Source: Candidatus Aegiribacteria sp. (GTDB lineage Bacteria; Fermentibacterota; Fermentibacteria; Fermentibacterales; JCC-6). Taken from it: DNA of 64,000 nucleotides. Made by a program: the position numbers and the translations under genes. Shown here piece after piece: positions 26,856 to 35,062 of this stretch (position 1 is the first letter of the stretch; every line of letters begins with the position of its first letter). The notes under the pieces were generated by a model. That model did no database searches and had not been told where the DNA came from. It worked only from the letters and a program-made list of their open reading frames with translations. Where the stretch lies: assembly GCA_021108005.1 (NCBI GenBank), contig JAIORS010000104.1, positions 1-64,000 on the forward strand. The letters run 5' to 3'.

Positions 26856-27827
26856 ATGATTAAAGTCGGTGTTGTTGGAGCAACAGGACTTGTTGGCGAA
26901 ACCATGATCGAGGTGCTTCAGGATCGCTCCTTTCCTTCTGAATCATTTCATCCCTTTGCCTCAAACAAATCGGAGGGAAAAACCGTCCGATTCAGAAACA
27001 CGGATTACCCGGTTGAAATAATAACACCGGAAGCAATTAGCAAGGGGATGATACTCTTCGGTGCCACTTCCGCGAATATAGCAAAAAAGTGGATACCCAT
27101 GTGCATCGAAGCAAAAGCGCTGGTAATCGATAATTCATCCGCTTACAGAATGAATCCAGATGTACTGCTCGTGGTGCCTGAAGTTAACGGACATCTTATT
27201 ACCGGTAAGGAAAAAATCATCGCAAACCCCAACTGTTCAACCATCCAACTGGTTGCAGCCCTTGCCCCCCTGCGGCAACTCGGAAAAATACAATGGGTTT
27301 CGGTGGCCACTTACCAGGCGGTATCAGGTGCCGGTACACCGGCACTTGAAGAACTCAAGAAACAGCAGGATGCAAACCCTCCTGAAAATCCCGCTGTCAG
27401 AATCCATGAGAATATCATCACAAGCATCGGCCCACCTGACGAAAGCGGCTACTGCAACGAAGAAATCAAACTGATGAAGGAAAGCTGTAAGATAATGGGG
27501 CTGAATATTCCGGTGTTCGCTGCAACCGCAAGGGTTCCTGTGAGAACAGGACATACTGAAGCAGTCGTTGTAAAATTCGATAACCCTGTTCATTGCGATG
27601 AAGCTGCCACGACCCTTCATAAAGCCCATGGAATTGCTGTAACGAAATCCGGTTCTTCACCAATAGATGTGGAAGGCACAGACATCGTAGTTGTTGACAG
27701 AATTCGCAATCATCCCGGCGATCCATCGGTTCTGCAGTTCTGGGTACTTGCAGACAACCTCAGAAAAGGCGCGGCCCTTAACGCGGTTCAGATAGCTGAA
27801 GAATACCTTCGCAGGCAAAAGCACTGA
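26856..27827 (+). CDS. asd: Aspartate-semialdehyde dehydrogenase
   Basis: 323-residue NADP-dependent enzyme of the aspartate pathway (lysine/diaminopimelate, threonine, methionine). The nucleotide-binding loop GATGLVGETM is at residues 8-17, the catalytic Cys127 in NPNCSTIQLV and the substrate region ARVPVRTGHTEAV follows. Length is normal. GGAGGT at 26844-26849 supports the ATG. It stands alone, divergent from the transglycosylase operon, and is followed by a hairpin terminator. Confidence 0.95.
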   Translation: MIKVGVVGATGLVGETMIEVLQDRSFPSESFHPFASNKSEGKTVRFRNTDYPVEIITPEAISKGMILFGATSANIAKKWIPMCIEAKALVIDNSSAYRMNPDVLLVVPEVNGHLITGKEKIIANPNCSTIQLVAALAPLRQLGKIQWVSVATYQAVSGAGTPALEELKKQQDANPPENPAVRIHENIITSIGPPDESGYCNEEIKLMKESCKIMGLNIPVFAATARVPVRTGHTEAVVVKFDNPVHCDEAATTLHKAHGIAVTKSGSSPIDVEGTDIVVVDRIRNHPGDPSVLQFWVLADNLRKGAALNAVQIAEEYLRRQKH

Positions 27828-27850
27828 TCCTTAATTTTACCGGATAAAAC

Positions 27851-27886
27851 GGGGAGAACAAATATTAACTGATCTCCCCTTTCTCC
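27851..27886 (+). terminator. Candidate terminator after asd
   Basis: GGGGAGA (27851-27857) pairs with TCTCCCC (27873-27879) and is followed by TTTCT. The 15-base loop and short T run make it moderate only. Confidence 0.5.
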
Positions 27887-27903
27887 AAGCTGTCCACTCC
27901 CTC

Positions 27904-27937
27904 ACAAAAAAAGCTGCCGGCGGAACCGGCAGCCTCA
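27904..27937 (-). terminator. Intrinsic terminator of the zinc-ribbon gene
   Basis: GCTGCCGG (27913-27920) and CCGGCAGC (27926-27933) form an 8-bp G+C-rich stem with a 5-base loop. On the minus strand it is followed by seven T residues. It lies 30 bases past the stop of the gene ending at 27966. Confidence 0.85.
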
Positions 27938-27965
27938 TTTCCATGATTTGCTATTCAAAAGGGTA

Positions 27966-28700
27966 CTAGATATCAACATCCATATCGTCAAAGTCGAACT
28001 CGTCGTCCAGATCCTGGCTCAGGTCTTCAAGTTCGGCGTTGCACTCTTCGCAAACAACCAGATGAGGAGGGTTGATATGCCCGCAATTGGGGCACTTGTT
28101 TTCGTCCGATTCCTCTTTATTAGTATCATCAAGGTCCATCGCAAGATCATCAAGTTCAGGTTCTTCAAGGAGATCATCATCCCCTAATTCGATGACTTCC
28201 TCTGTTACCACTTTCTTCGCTTTGAACTGAACCGAACCATCCATGCCTGGTACACCCGCAGAAGTAGCGTGGTCTACATCGCTGAGAACACCGTTGAGAT
28301 CGTTCAGTTCTTTTCGGAGCTTATCAAGCGATCCTGAAGTCATGTCGCGTTCGGTTTCTGCCTGGTTGAGTTCATTTTTGAAGTCATCATTGTCGTGGTT
28401 GAATTCACCGAGTTTTGCTCTGATCTGAAGCTCGTCAACCTGATCCGACTGATCAGTGAATATCGATTCCTTCTCACTTATCTGAGTGGCAAGCTCCTTT
28501 GCCTTCTTCTCAAGAGAACCCCTTTGCTCGTTTATCTTCTCGAGCACCCCCTGAAGCTTGGTACTGTAATCTTCCCGAATTTTCTTGTACACCCTGGCGT
28601 TAGTATCCGGTTTCATGTTTTCCAGATTGTTCAGCCGGCCGACAAGTTCTTCCCTGCGATCAAGCAGATCAAGAATCTTCTTTTCAAGTACTTCTGCCAT
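27966..28700 (-). CDS. Coiled-coil protein with C-terminal zinc ribbon
   Basis: 244-residue cytoplasmic protein. Residues about 1-150 form an extended coiled coil rich in Lys and Glu, with conserved KKIREDY and heptads; residues about 203-222 hold CPNCGHINPPHLVVCEEC, a two-CxxC zinc ribbon; the tail is extremely acidic and ends DMDVDI. The order recalls the FlgN/CdsZ-like zinc-ribbon coiled-coil proteins, but I cannot assign a function. A strong AGGAGGAG site precedes the ATG, and a clear terminator follows, so it is probably monocistronic and well expressed. Confidence 0.8.
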   Translation of the reverse strand: MAEVLEKKILDLLDRREELVGRLNNLENMKPDTNARVYKKIREDYSTKLQGVLEKINEQRGSLEKKAKELATQISEKESIFTDQSDQVDELQIRAKLGEFNHDNDDFKNELNQAETERDMTSGSLDKLRKELNDLNGVLSDVDHATSAGVPGMDGSVQFKAKKVVTEEVIELGDDDLLEEPELDDLAMDLDDTNKEESDENKCPNCGHINPPHLVVCEECNAELEDLSQDLDDEFDFDDMDVDI

Positions 28701-28765
28701 GCTCTCCTCCTAGGATAGATTAACTATTGGTTTTCATTCAATTATTATGTAACCTCAATTGTCGT

Positions 28766-29764
28766 TTATGAACGACCACTTGTCAAGGTGAAGATCAACC
28801 GAGCAAATACAACAAGGTGATCTACACCAGTCTTAATACCATAGTCAGCCTCCGCAAAAGCTTCTGCAGCGATGGCTGTATCAACCTTGCTGGCGGTTCT
28901 TGAGTATTTCATAAGCTTGTCAATAAGTGGATACTTCGCACCTGTTTTCGCCGACACTTCTTTACTGCCTCCACCAGTAGTGACAGTTTCGATTGCCCCG
29001 ATTACCTTACTCCACAAACTGAAAAGGTAAGCAATCATAGCTACGGGTTCCTCTCCACGTTTTAAAAGAGACCATGCAGTATCCACCGCTTCACCTCTAA
29101 CGTTACTGAAAACCATATCTCCAAGATGGAAAATATCGGTTCCTCCCTTTCCGGAGATCACTTCAATCATACCGCTTCTGTCTATAACGGCACCGGGACC
29201 GTGGTAAATAGCCAGCTTTGTCACGGCATCCGAAAGTCTTCGGAGATTTCTTCCCGAGTACTCTATCAGAAGCTGAACGGTATCTCTCTTGAGACTGATT
29301 TTCTCCTCCGAAGCCAGTCTTTTTACCCATATGGGCATGTCCCTGTCAAAAGGTTCATAACATATATAGAATGGAACTGCTTTCTCCAGCTTGCGTAATA
29401 TTGCGGATTCCCTGGGGACTTTCGAAGACGTCAGAAAAAGAGCTGAATCGCTGAGCCCCGTTTTTATGGCTTCAAGCAGTTCAGATATCGAGAACTTTCC
29501 AAGTTTGTGAGCGTTCGATATTACAATCAGCTTACCGCTTGAAAACAGGGAATTTTCGAAGAGATGCCTTTTGAGATCTCCCTCTCCAAGGTTATCGCCT
29601 TCGTATCGAAGAATATCGTAATCCAGAGTTTTTCTGAATCTATCAACAACTATACTCCGAAGCCGTCCCGACTGGTAAAGGTCAGGCCCAGCTGTTACTA
29701 GTATCGCCCCGTCCGAAGCATTACGGGCCATATCATCCATTTCATTGTATTTTCTGATTTTCAC
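28766..29764 (-). CDS. holA: DNA polymerase III subunit delta
   Basis: 332-residue clamp-loader delta subunit that opens the beta clamp. The N-terminal strand VTAGPDLYQSG aligns with the LLLGND region of HolA, then a degenerate AAA+ core (LIVISNAHKLGKF, ALFLTSS) and the C-terminal lid domain. The GTG at 29764 is chosen because AAGGAAAG lies upstream and the spacing from start to the first strand then matches the E. coli protein; ATG 29740 is an alternative. Divergent from the PpiD-like gene. Confidence 0.85.
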   Translation of the reverse strand: MKIRKYNEMDDMARNASDGAILVTAGPDLYQSGRLRSIVVDRFRKTLDYDILRYEGDNLGEGDLKRHLFENSLFSSGKLIVISNAHKLGKFSISELLEAIKTGLSDSALFLTSSKVPRESAILRKLEKAVPFYICYEPFDRDMPIWVKRLASEEKISLKRDTVQLLIEYSGRNLRRLSDAVTKLAIYHGPGAVIDRSGMIEVISGKGGTDIFHLGDMVFSNVRGEAVDTAWSLLKRGEEPVAMIAYLFSLWSKVIGAIETVTTGGGSKEVSAKTGAKYPLIDKLMKYSRTASKVDTAIAAEAFAEADYGIKTGVDHLVVFARLIFTLTSGRS

Positions 29765-29871
29765 ATTACGTATTTCTTTCCTTATAGTTTTCAGCACAGA
29801 CCTTGCATAATGCATTTAAGGTGAGTATTTTTGCTTCTTCAAAAAACCAATCAAGTTTCGGGGGAAAAAAG

Positions 29872-31749
29872 ATGTTAACCTGGTTAAGAGATAATGCTAA
29901 GATATTCCTGATCGCTACAATTGTCATATTCGTCGCTCTTATCTTTCTGAGATGGGGCATGGGAGAAGGAGATAACAGGCCCAGAAATCCCTATGAGCGC
30001 CCTATCGCGACGGTAGACGGCAAGGATATTCTGCCCGAAGAGTACCAGCAGGCTCTTCAATCCTGGAGTCAGCAGTACCGCAGCATGCTGGAACAGAACG
30101 GCAATCCGGATCCTGAATCAATGCTGTTGCTCATGAGCAGTCAGATATCGGAAGAGGCTTTTAAAGGTCTCATCGATCAGAAGCTTCAGGGAATTTACCT
30201 GCAGAATCACAATTGGCAGGATTTCACGGTGGGACAGGCTGAGGAACTGCTTATAGCTCAGATCGGCATGCAGGAACTGGGCGAAATGACAGCCCGGGAA
30301 TACCTTGACATGATCAAATCAGAACAACCCGGAGTCTATCAGCAATACCTGTATCAGACATATATGAATGGAAACGCAATGAGATTCCCTCTGGCTTCCG
30401 GGATGGTCAGTATGGCCAGCATGCAAGAGATTGATTATCTGATTCTTGATAACAGTGGTCAGATAACAGCCAGATACATCATTGTTGACACTATACCATC
30501 TATGCCGGATGAAGAATATTTAAGGGAGTTCTACGAGAACAAACCGGAATGTTTCAACAGAGCTTCAGGTTCCCTTTTAAGGTATATCACCATCCAGGTT
30601 CTTCCTGAATATGCCGACCTGGAATTCGCCATTAACAGAATCGATTCACTTGCATACTCAACCGCAGGCTCAAGGATAGCAGCCACCAGGTCTCAGATCA
30701 CAGCTGTATTCGGTGACAGCATTACAATTGAGATAGGAGAAAGAACCGAACCATTCCTTGGCATGTACACAGCAAACTCATCCATAAGCAGTTATCATGT
30801 CCTGCTTCTTGATTCTCTTCACGAATCCATCGATACTATTACACTTGATTCAGCATCCATTCAGGACGATACACTCTTTCTGCAGAGCTGGGAAGTTCCG
30901 GTTTGGCCGCAGTATTCAACCGTTAGAAGGATATTGTGGGACCTGGAATCGGGTATGGAAGATATGCTTGCAGAAAGTGTTCCGGAAATTCCCGATTCTA
31001 TGATCATCGTTGATTTCGGGGAAATGCTGGTGGAGGAGGATACTCCACTATCAGTCATCATTTCAGAGGAGCTTGTTACATTTGCGTCTGATACTCTCTG
31101 GAACGATCCTCTAGGCCCGGTATTCTACAACCCCTCCTACCGTGGCGGTTACCCCGCATTCACCATTGTCCGGAGACTGGATTACTTCCCTGCTGATACT
31201 TCCGGATATGAAGATGCTCTCGAGTCGGGGCTTCTACAGGAAGCGGCAATGTATACCCTCAGAAGAGAAACCGCGATGACGAAAGCTCTTGAAATAGTAA
31301 ATGATATTCACAGCAGCGGCATCAATCTGGCAACTTACGCTTCAGTTGAATCACTCCAGGTCTTCACAGCCCCAGCTTTTACAGCGGCACAAATAAAAAT
31401 TAACGCTCGAACTGATCCTGAAGCGGCAGGAGGACTACTCTACTCCGAAGAATTCGCTGAAGCAGCACTTATTGCCCCCGAATTCGAAGTTATCGGGCCA
31501 TTCAGAATCGGAACCAGCTGCGTTATTGCTGAAATACTCTCAAGGCAGGTTCCCGCTGAAAACCAGGCGAACGTGCAGACAATGATGTACATTTCCGCGC
31601 AGTATGGGCATGAACAGCTTGGAGCTTCCAGCATCATCCGGAACCTGAGAGCAACCAGTGATATCCGTGACCTGCGCGAAGAGTGGTCACACTACCTCGA
31701 AACCGTGGAGGATTCCTTGAGAATCGAGCAGGGGCAGCTGGAAGAATAA
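29872..31749 (+). CDS. PpiD/SurA-N-like periplasmic folding chaperone
   Basis: 625-residue membrane-anchored protein. A single N-terminal transmembrane segment (about residues 11-28) follows WLRDNAK, exactly as in PpiD, and a SurA N-terminal-type helical domain follows (PIATVDGKDILPEEYQQAL, MSSQISEEAFKGLIDQKL). A parvulin isomerase domain with its usual His and Phe residues is not apparent; the middle and C-terminal regions are diverged. GGGGGAAAAAAG precedes the ATG. Likely assists folding of exported proteins. Confidence 0.75.
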   Translation: MLTWLRDNAKIFLIATIVIFVALIFLRWGMGEGDNRPRNPYERPIATVDGKDILPEEYQQALQSWSQQYRSMLEQNGNPDPESMLLLMSSQISEEAFKGLIDQKLQGIYLQNHNWQDFTVGQAEELLIAQIGMQELGEMTAREYLDMIKSEQPGVYQQYLYQTYMNGNAMRFPLASGMVSMASMQEIDYLILDNSGQITARYIIVDTIPSMPDEEYLREFYENKPECFNRASGSLLRYITIQVLPEYADLEFAINRIDSLAYSTAGSRIAATRSQITAVFGDSITIEIGERTEPFLGMYTANSSISSYHVLLLDSLHESIDTITLDSASIQDDTLFLQSWEVPVWPQYSTVRRILWDLESGMEDMLAESVPEIPDSMIIVDFGEMLVEEDTPLSVIISEELVTFASDTLWNDPLGPVFYNPSYRGGYPAFTIVRRLDYFPADTSGYEDALESGLLQEAAMYTLRRETAMTKALEIVNDIHSSGINLATYASVESLQVFTAPAFTAAQIKINARTDPEAAGGLLYSEEFAEAALIAPEFEVIGPFRIGTSCVIAEILSRQVPAENQANVQTMMYISAQYGHEQLGASSIIRNLRATSDIRDLREEWSHYLETVEDSLRIEQGQLEE

Positions 31750-31792
31750 GGCAGGACAGTCAGAATAGAATACAGACTCAACGGCGGGAAGT

Positions 31793-32491
31793 ATGAATAG
31801 CATATTTATTGACTACCGCTTTAAATTGTCAGATGACAACGTAGAAGAATTCCGTGTAGAGCTGAATCCGGACAGACTTGATTTGATAATGCAAGTCCCG
31901 GAGATACCTCCAGCATGGACGAAGCTTGATTTTCATCAGTGCCCCAATTGCCCGCTGAACGCAGACAATCAAAGCTACTGCCCGCTCGCGTTGAGCATAA
32001 TTACCATTGTGGAGCATTTCGACCATGTGTTTTCTTACGATAGAATACATCTGGAAGTTATCACAAAGGACAGACGCATATCCCAGCAAACTTCAGCGCA
32101 GCAAGGGCTGAGTTCACTGATGGGACTGCTGATAGCAACCTCCGGCTGTCCACTTACTGAGTATTTCAAACCTATGGCACGTTTTCACCTTCCGCTTGCC
32201 AGCAGAGATGAAACCATGTATAGGGCTGCATCAATGTATCTGCTCGCGCAGTATTTTTTACACAGAGAAAACAGAGAAGCGGATTTTCAGCTCAATGGGT
32301 TGAAAGAGATCTACGATAACATTCAGGAAGTGAACTACTCCGTTGCCCAAAGGCTGAGAGCAGCAAGTGAAGCTGACTCGCCGGTAAACGCCATTGTGAT
32401 ACTGGATACTTACGCCAAAGCTATTCCATTTGTCATAGAGGATTCGCTCGAGTGCATTAAACATCTGTTCAATTCATACATTAAAAGTTAA
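31793..32491 (+). CDS. Conserved hypothetical protein with CPNCP motif
   Basis: 232-residue protein I do not recognise with certainty. The N-terminal third is beta-rich, beginning YRFKLSDDNVEEFRVEL. A cluster CPNCPLNADNQSYCPLA (about residues 50-66) has four Cys that may bind metal. The C-terminal part is alpha-helical with a possible bundle (ASMYLLAQYFLHRE). No signal peptide or transmembrane helix. GGCGGGAAG precedes the ATG. Its stop is 5 bases from the convergent ABC permease stop. Confidence 0.7.
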   Translation: MNSIFIDYRFKLSDDNVEEFRVELNPDRLDLIMQVPEIPPAWTKLDFHQCPNCPLNADNQSYCPLALSIITIVEHFDHVFSYDRIHLEVITKDRRISQQTSAQQGLSSLMGLLIATSGCPLTEYFKPMARFHLPLASRDETMYRAASMYLLAQYFLHRENREADFQLNGLKEIYDNIQEVNYSVAQRLRAASEADSPVNAIVILDTYAKAIPFVIEDSLECIKHLFNSYIKS

Positions 32492-32496
32492 CAGAA

Positions 32497-33471
32497 TCAC
32501 ACACGATGCTTTTTCCCTCCGGATCGCAGCAAAAGCGCGAGGAAAAAGGGTCCGCCTATCAGCGACATTACGATACCTATTGGAAGCTCGGCAGGACTGA
32601 CAACCACCCTTGAAAGAGAATCGGCAAGAATGACAAGCAGCATACCTCCCAGTGCTGACGCGGGAACAAGGTATCTGTAGTCGGCTCCGACGAATCTTCT
32701 CATTATATGCGGCACCATCAAACCAATAAATCCTACTGGACCAACTGCTCCTACGGTTGATCCCGCAAGCAGAGCAGCGGATGCGAGCAGAAGGTTCCTT
32801 TCCCTTCTTACAGAGACGCCCCTTGTTCGAGCGATATCATCACCCTGTGAAATCTGGTTCATAACCCCGGTTCTCAAAAGCACAGCAAGCATTCCCAGAA
32901 TTACCGCCGGTACAAGGAACAGCGGCTTGCTCCATCCTATTACTGCCATGTCACCCATCATCCACCGCACTATTTCCAGAATTCTGGAAGCATCGCTGAA
33001 ATACTCGAATAGAAGAAGGATGGACGCTCCTACAAGATTCATTGTGATCCCTGCCAGAAGAAGTGTTGAGCCGTACTCCACTCTCCTGCCCCGGGAAGCC
33101 AGTACATACACCAGAATGACAGCCAGGAGAGCTCCCGCGGTTCCGGCAGCTACAAGCCCCATAACAGGCATCATAAACCCGGACACGATCACAGAACCGG
33201 CCACCAGCCCCGCTCCGGCGGATATGCCGAGAGTATAGGGGGTTGCCAGATCGTTCCTCAGTATGGACTGAAGGACACAGCCCGAAACGGACAGGGCGCT
33301 CCCGGTAAGCAGAGCAAGTACAAGTCTGGGCAGCCTGAGCTTCATTATCACCCATGCGGGAGGATGTTCCATGGGACCGGCAAACAGTGATAAAACACCC
33401 GCCAGAATAACCAACAGAACCAGAAGAATCCAGAATCGCGAGGAGGGCCTGGAAGCTATTCCTTTTTTCAT
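32497..33471 (-). CDS. FecCD/BtuC-family ABC importer permease
   Basis: 324-residue permease with about ten transmembrane helices, typical of type II importers for vitamin B12, haem or ferric siderophores. Family marks are RLPRLVLALLTGSALSVSG near the N-terminus, the SILRNDLATPYTLGISAGAG segment and GFIGLMVPHIMRRFVGADYR at the coupling helix. It overlaps the ATPase gene by 4 bases. The ligand cannot be deduced from sequence. Confidence 0.93.
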   Translation of the reverse strand: MKKGIASRPSSRFWILLVLLVILAGVLSLFAGPMEHPPAWVIMKLRLPRLVLALLTGSALSVSGCVLQSILRNDLATPYTLGISAGAGLVAGSVIVSGFMMPVMGLVAAGTAGALLAVILVYVLASRGRRVEYGSTLLLAGITMNLVGASILLLFEYFSDASRILEIVRWMMGDMAVIGWSKPLFLVPAVILGMLAVLLRTGVMNQISQGDDIARTRGVSVRRERNLLLASAALLAGSTVGAVGPVGFIGLMVPHIMRRFVGADYRYLVPASALGGMLLVILADSLSRVVVSPAELPIGIVMSLIGGPFFLALLLRSGGKKHRV

Positions 33472-34253
33472 TGCTCCATTTCCGGGACGATTACCCAGGA
33501 TCGGGTTTTTTCGTCCTGTGAGACAAAAAGATGAACACCGAATACTTCGGACAGAATCGTGTTTGTGAAAACATCGGAAGGGCTTCCAAAGGCTCTGGAC
33601 TTACCCTCTGACAGTACGAGTACTGAATCGAGAAATCGTCCGGAAAGCGCGATTTCGTGCGTGCTGACAAGAACAGCAATTCCTCTCCGGGAGAGTTTCC
33701 TTAAAAGCAACCACATATTGAGCTGATGTTTGAAATCAAGGGATGAGCCCGGTTCATCAAGAAGGAGAAGATCGGGTTCCTGTGCAAGTGCTGATGCAAG
33801 CAATACTAACCGTTTCTCTCCACCGGAAAGATTCGAAAATACTCTGTTCCTCAGATCCCATGTATCCGTTTCAAGCATGCACTTCTCGGCTGTTTCGAGA
33901 TCTCGTCCGGAATCCTGCGACCACCCGCTTCTGTAGGGATGCCTTCCTAGAAGTACCGTTTCGGCAACGGTCAATCGGGAAAGGGGGTTGAAGTTCTGGG
34001 GAAGGTACGATACCAGTCTCGCTTTTTGATTGTCCGAAAGGGAAGACAGTTCTCTACCACAAATGTGTATTTCACCCGAAACTTCAACTCCAAGCTGAAG
34101 AACGCTTTTGAGAAGCGTGCTTTTCCCTGAACCATTCGGGCCTATCAACCCGCATATCTCCCCCGGCACAATAGATAGATCGATGTCCGACAGTATTCTG
34201 TTACCTTCGTAACCTGCGCTGAGATCGCTGATATTCAGAGCAGGCAAGAACAT
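33468..34253 (-). CDS. ABC importer ATPase (FecE/BtuD type)
   Basis: 261-residue nucleotide-binding subunit. Walker A GPNGSGKST is near residue 39, Q-loop in SYLPQNF, signature LSGGEKRLVLLASAL, Walker B DLLLLDEPGSSLD and switch His in VSTHEIAL. AAAGGAT precedes the ATG. It overlaps the binding-protein gene by 19 bases and the permease gene by 4. Confidence 0.94.
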   Translation of the reverse strand: MFLPALNISDLSAGYEGNRILSDIDLSIVPGEICGLIGPNGSGKSTLLKSVLQLGVEVSGEIHICGRELSSLSDNQKARLVSYLPQNFNPLSRLTVAETVLLGRHPYRSGWSQDSGRDLETAEKCMLETDTWDLRNRVFSNLSGGEKRLVLLASALAQEPDLLLLDEPGSSLDFKHQLNMWLLLRKLSRRGIAVLVSTHEIALSGRFLDSVLVLSEGKSRAFGSPSDVFTNTILSEVFGVHLFVSQDEKTRSWVIVPEMEQ

Positions 34254-35062
34254 ATCCTTTCAGCTGTTCTGCCGATTCTTCCACCTGGAATCATTATGTA
34301 GGATTCAAAAACACAGTGTATCTGGTCTGGTTCAAACCCCAGCCCCGCAAAGAAACTATCTTCCGATGCGGCAATATCAGCCGTATCCGTTCTTCCCGGA
34401 TACAAACAGACGATATGATCCGGTGACAGGTCAATCACACCTTCCGCTGATATCATAGGCCAGCTGCCTGTTTCCGGAGCCGATATATCACAATTAACAG
34501 AACCAAGAATATCCGCAAAATAAGTACACTTGCCAGCTACAGTCATGCTGGACGAACCCATTTCATGGTATATCACGATCATTACGGATACGTGAGCGGT
34601 ATTCTCCATTACCGCTTTTAGTGAATCCAGCTTGAATGATAATTCTTCCCTGAAATCGGCAGCTTCAGCACCGTACCTTGCATCAAGAGAATCAAGAGAA
34701 TTGAAAACATCTTCCAGTGTATCGAATCGGTAGGAGTAACAGGGAATCCCCATCGATGCAGCAAGCTCCCTGAGTACTGCGCTGGAGCCGGAAATATGAA
34801 TTGATGTAGGGTTCAATGAAACTATCTTCTCAAGTGATGGATCAATATATCCGCCAACCTGCGGCAGTCTTCCAACCTGTTCCGGCCAATCCGAGTAACG
34901 GTCTACACCAATTACTCTGTCGCCCAGACCGGAAACATACATCAGCTCCACAAGGGAAGGGCCAAGTACGACAAATCTTGTATCATCAGGTTTGCCATTG
35001 TTTACATTTGAACAGCAACAAACAAATATTGCCGATACTGTAAATAGTACTGCGGTTTTCAT
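34235..35062 (-). CDS. Periplasmic binding protein of the FecCD/BtuF importer
   Basis: 275-residue substrate-binding protein, class III (BtuF/FhuD). An N-terminal export signal ends in a run of Cys (VCCCS), probably a lipobox. Then RFVVLGPSLVELMYVSGLGDRVIGVDRYSDWPE marks the TonB-dependent-ligand binding family, and the ...DPSLEKIVSLNPTSIHIS helix follows. The ATG at 35062 overlaps the sigma factor stop by 4 bases and has GGAGAT at the usual spacing. Confidence 0.9.
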   Translation of the reverse strand: MKTAVLFTVSAIFVCCCSNVNNGKPDDTRFVVLGPSLVELMYVSGLGDRVIGVDRYSDWPEQVGRLPQVGGYIDPSLEKIVSLNPTSIHISGSSAVLRELAASMGIPCYSYRFDTLEDVFNSLDSLDARYGAEAADFREELSFKLDSLKAVMENTAHVSVMIVIYHEMGSSSMTVAGKCTYFADILGSVNCDISAPETGSWPMISAEGVIDLSPDHIVCLYPGRTDTADIAASEDSFFAGLGFEPDQIHCVFESYIMIPGGRIGRTAERICSCLL

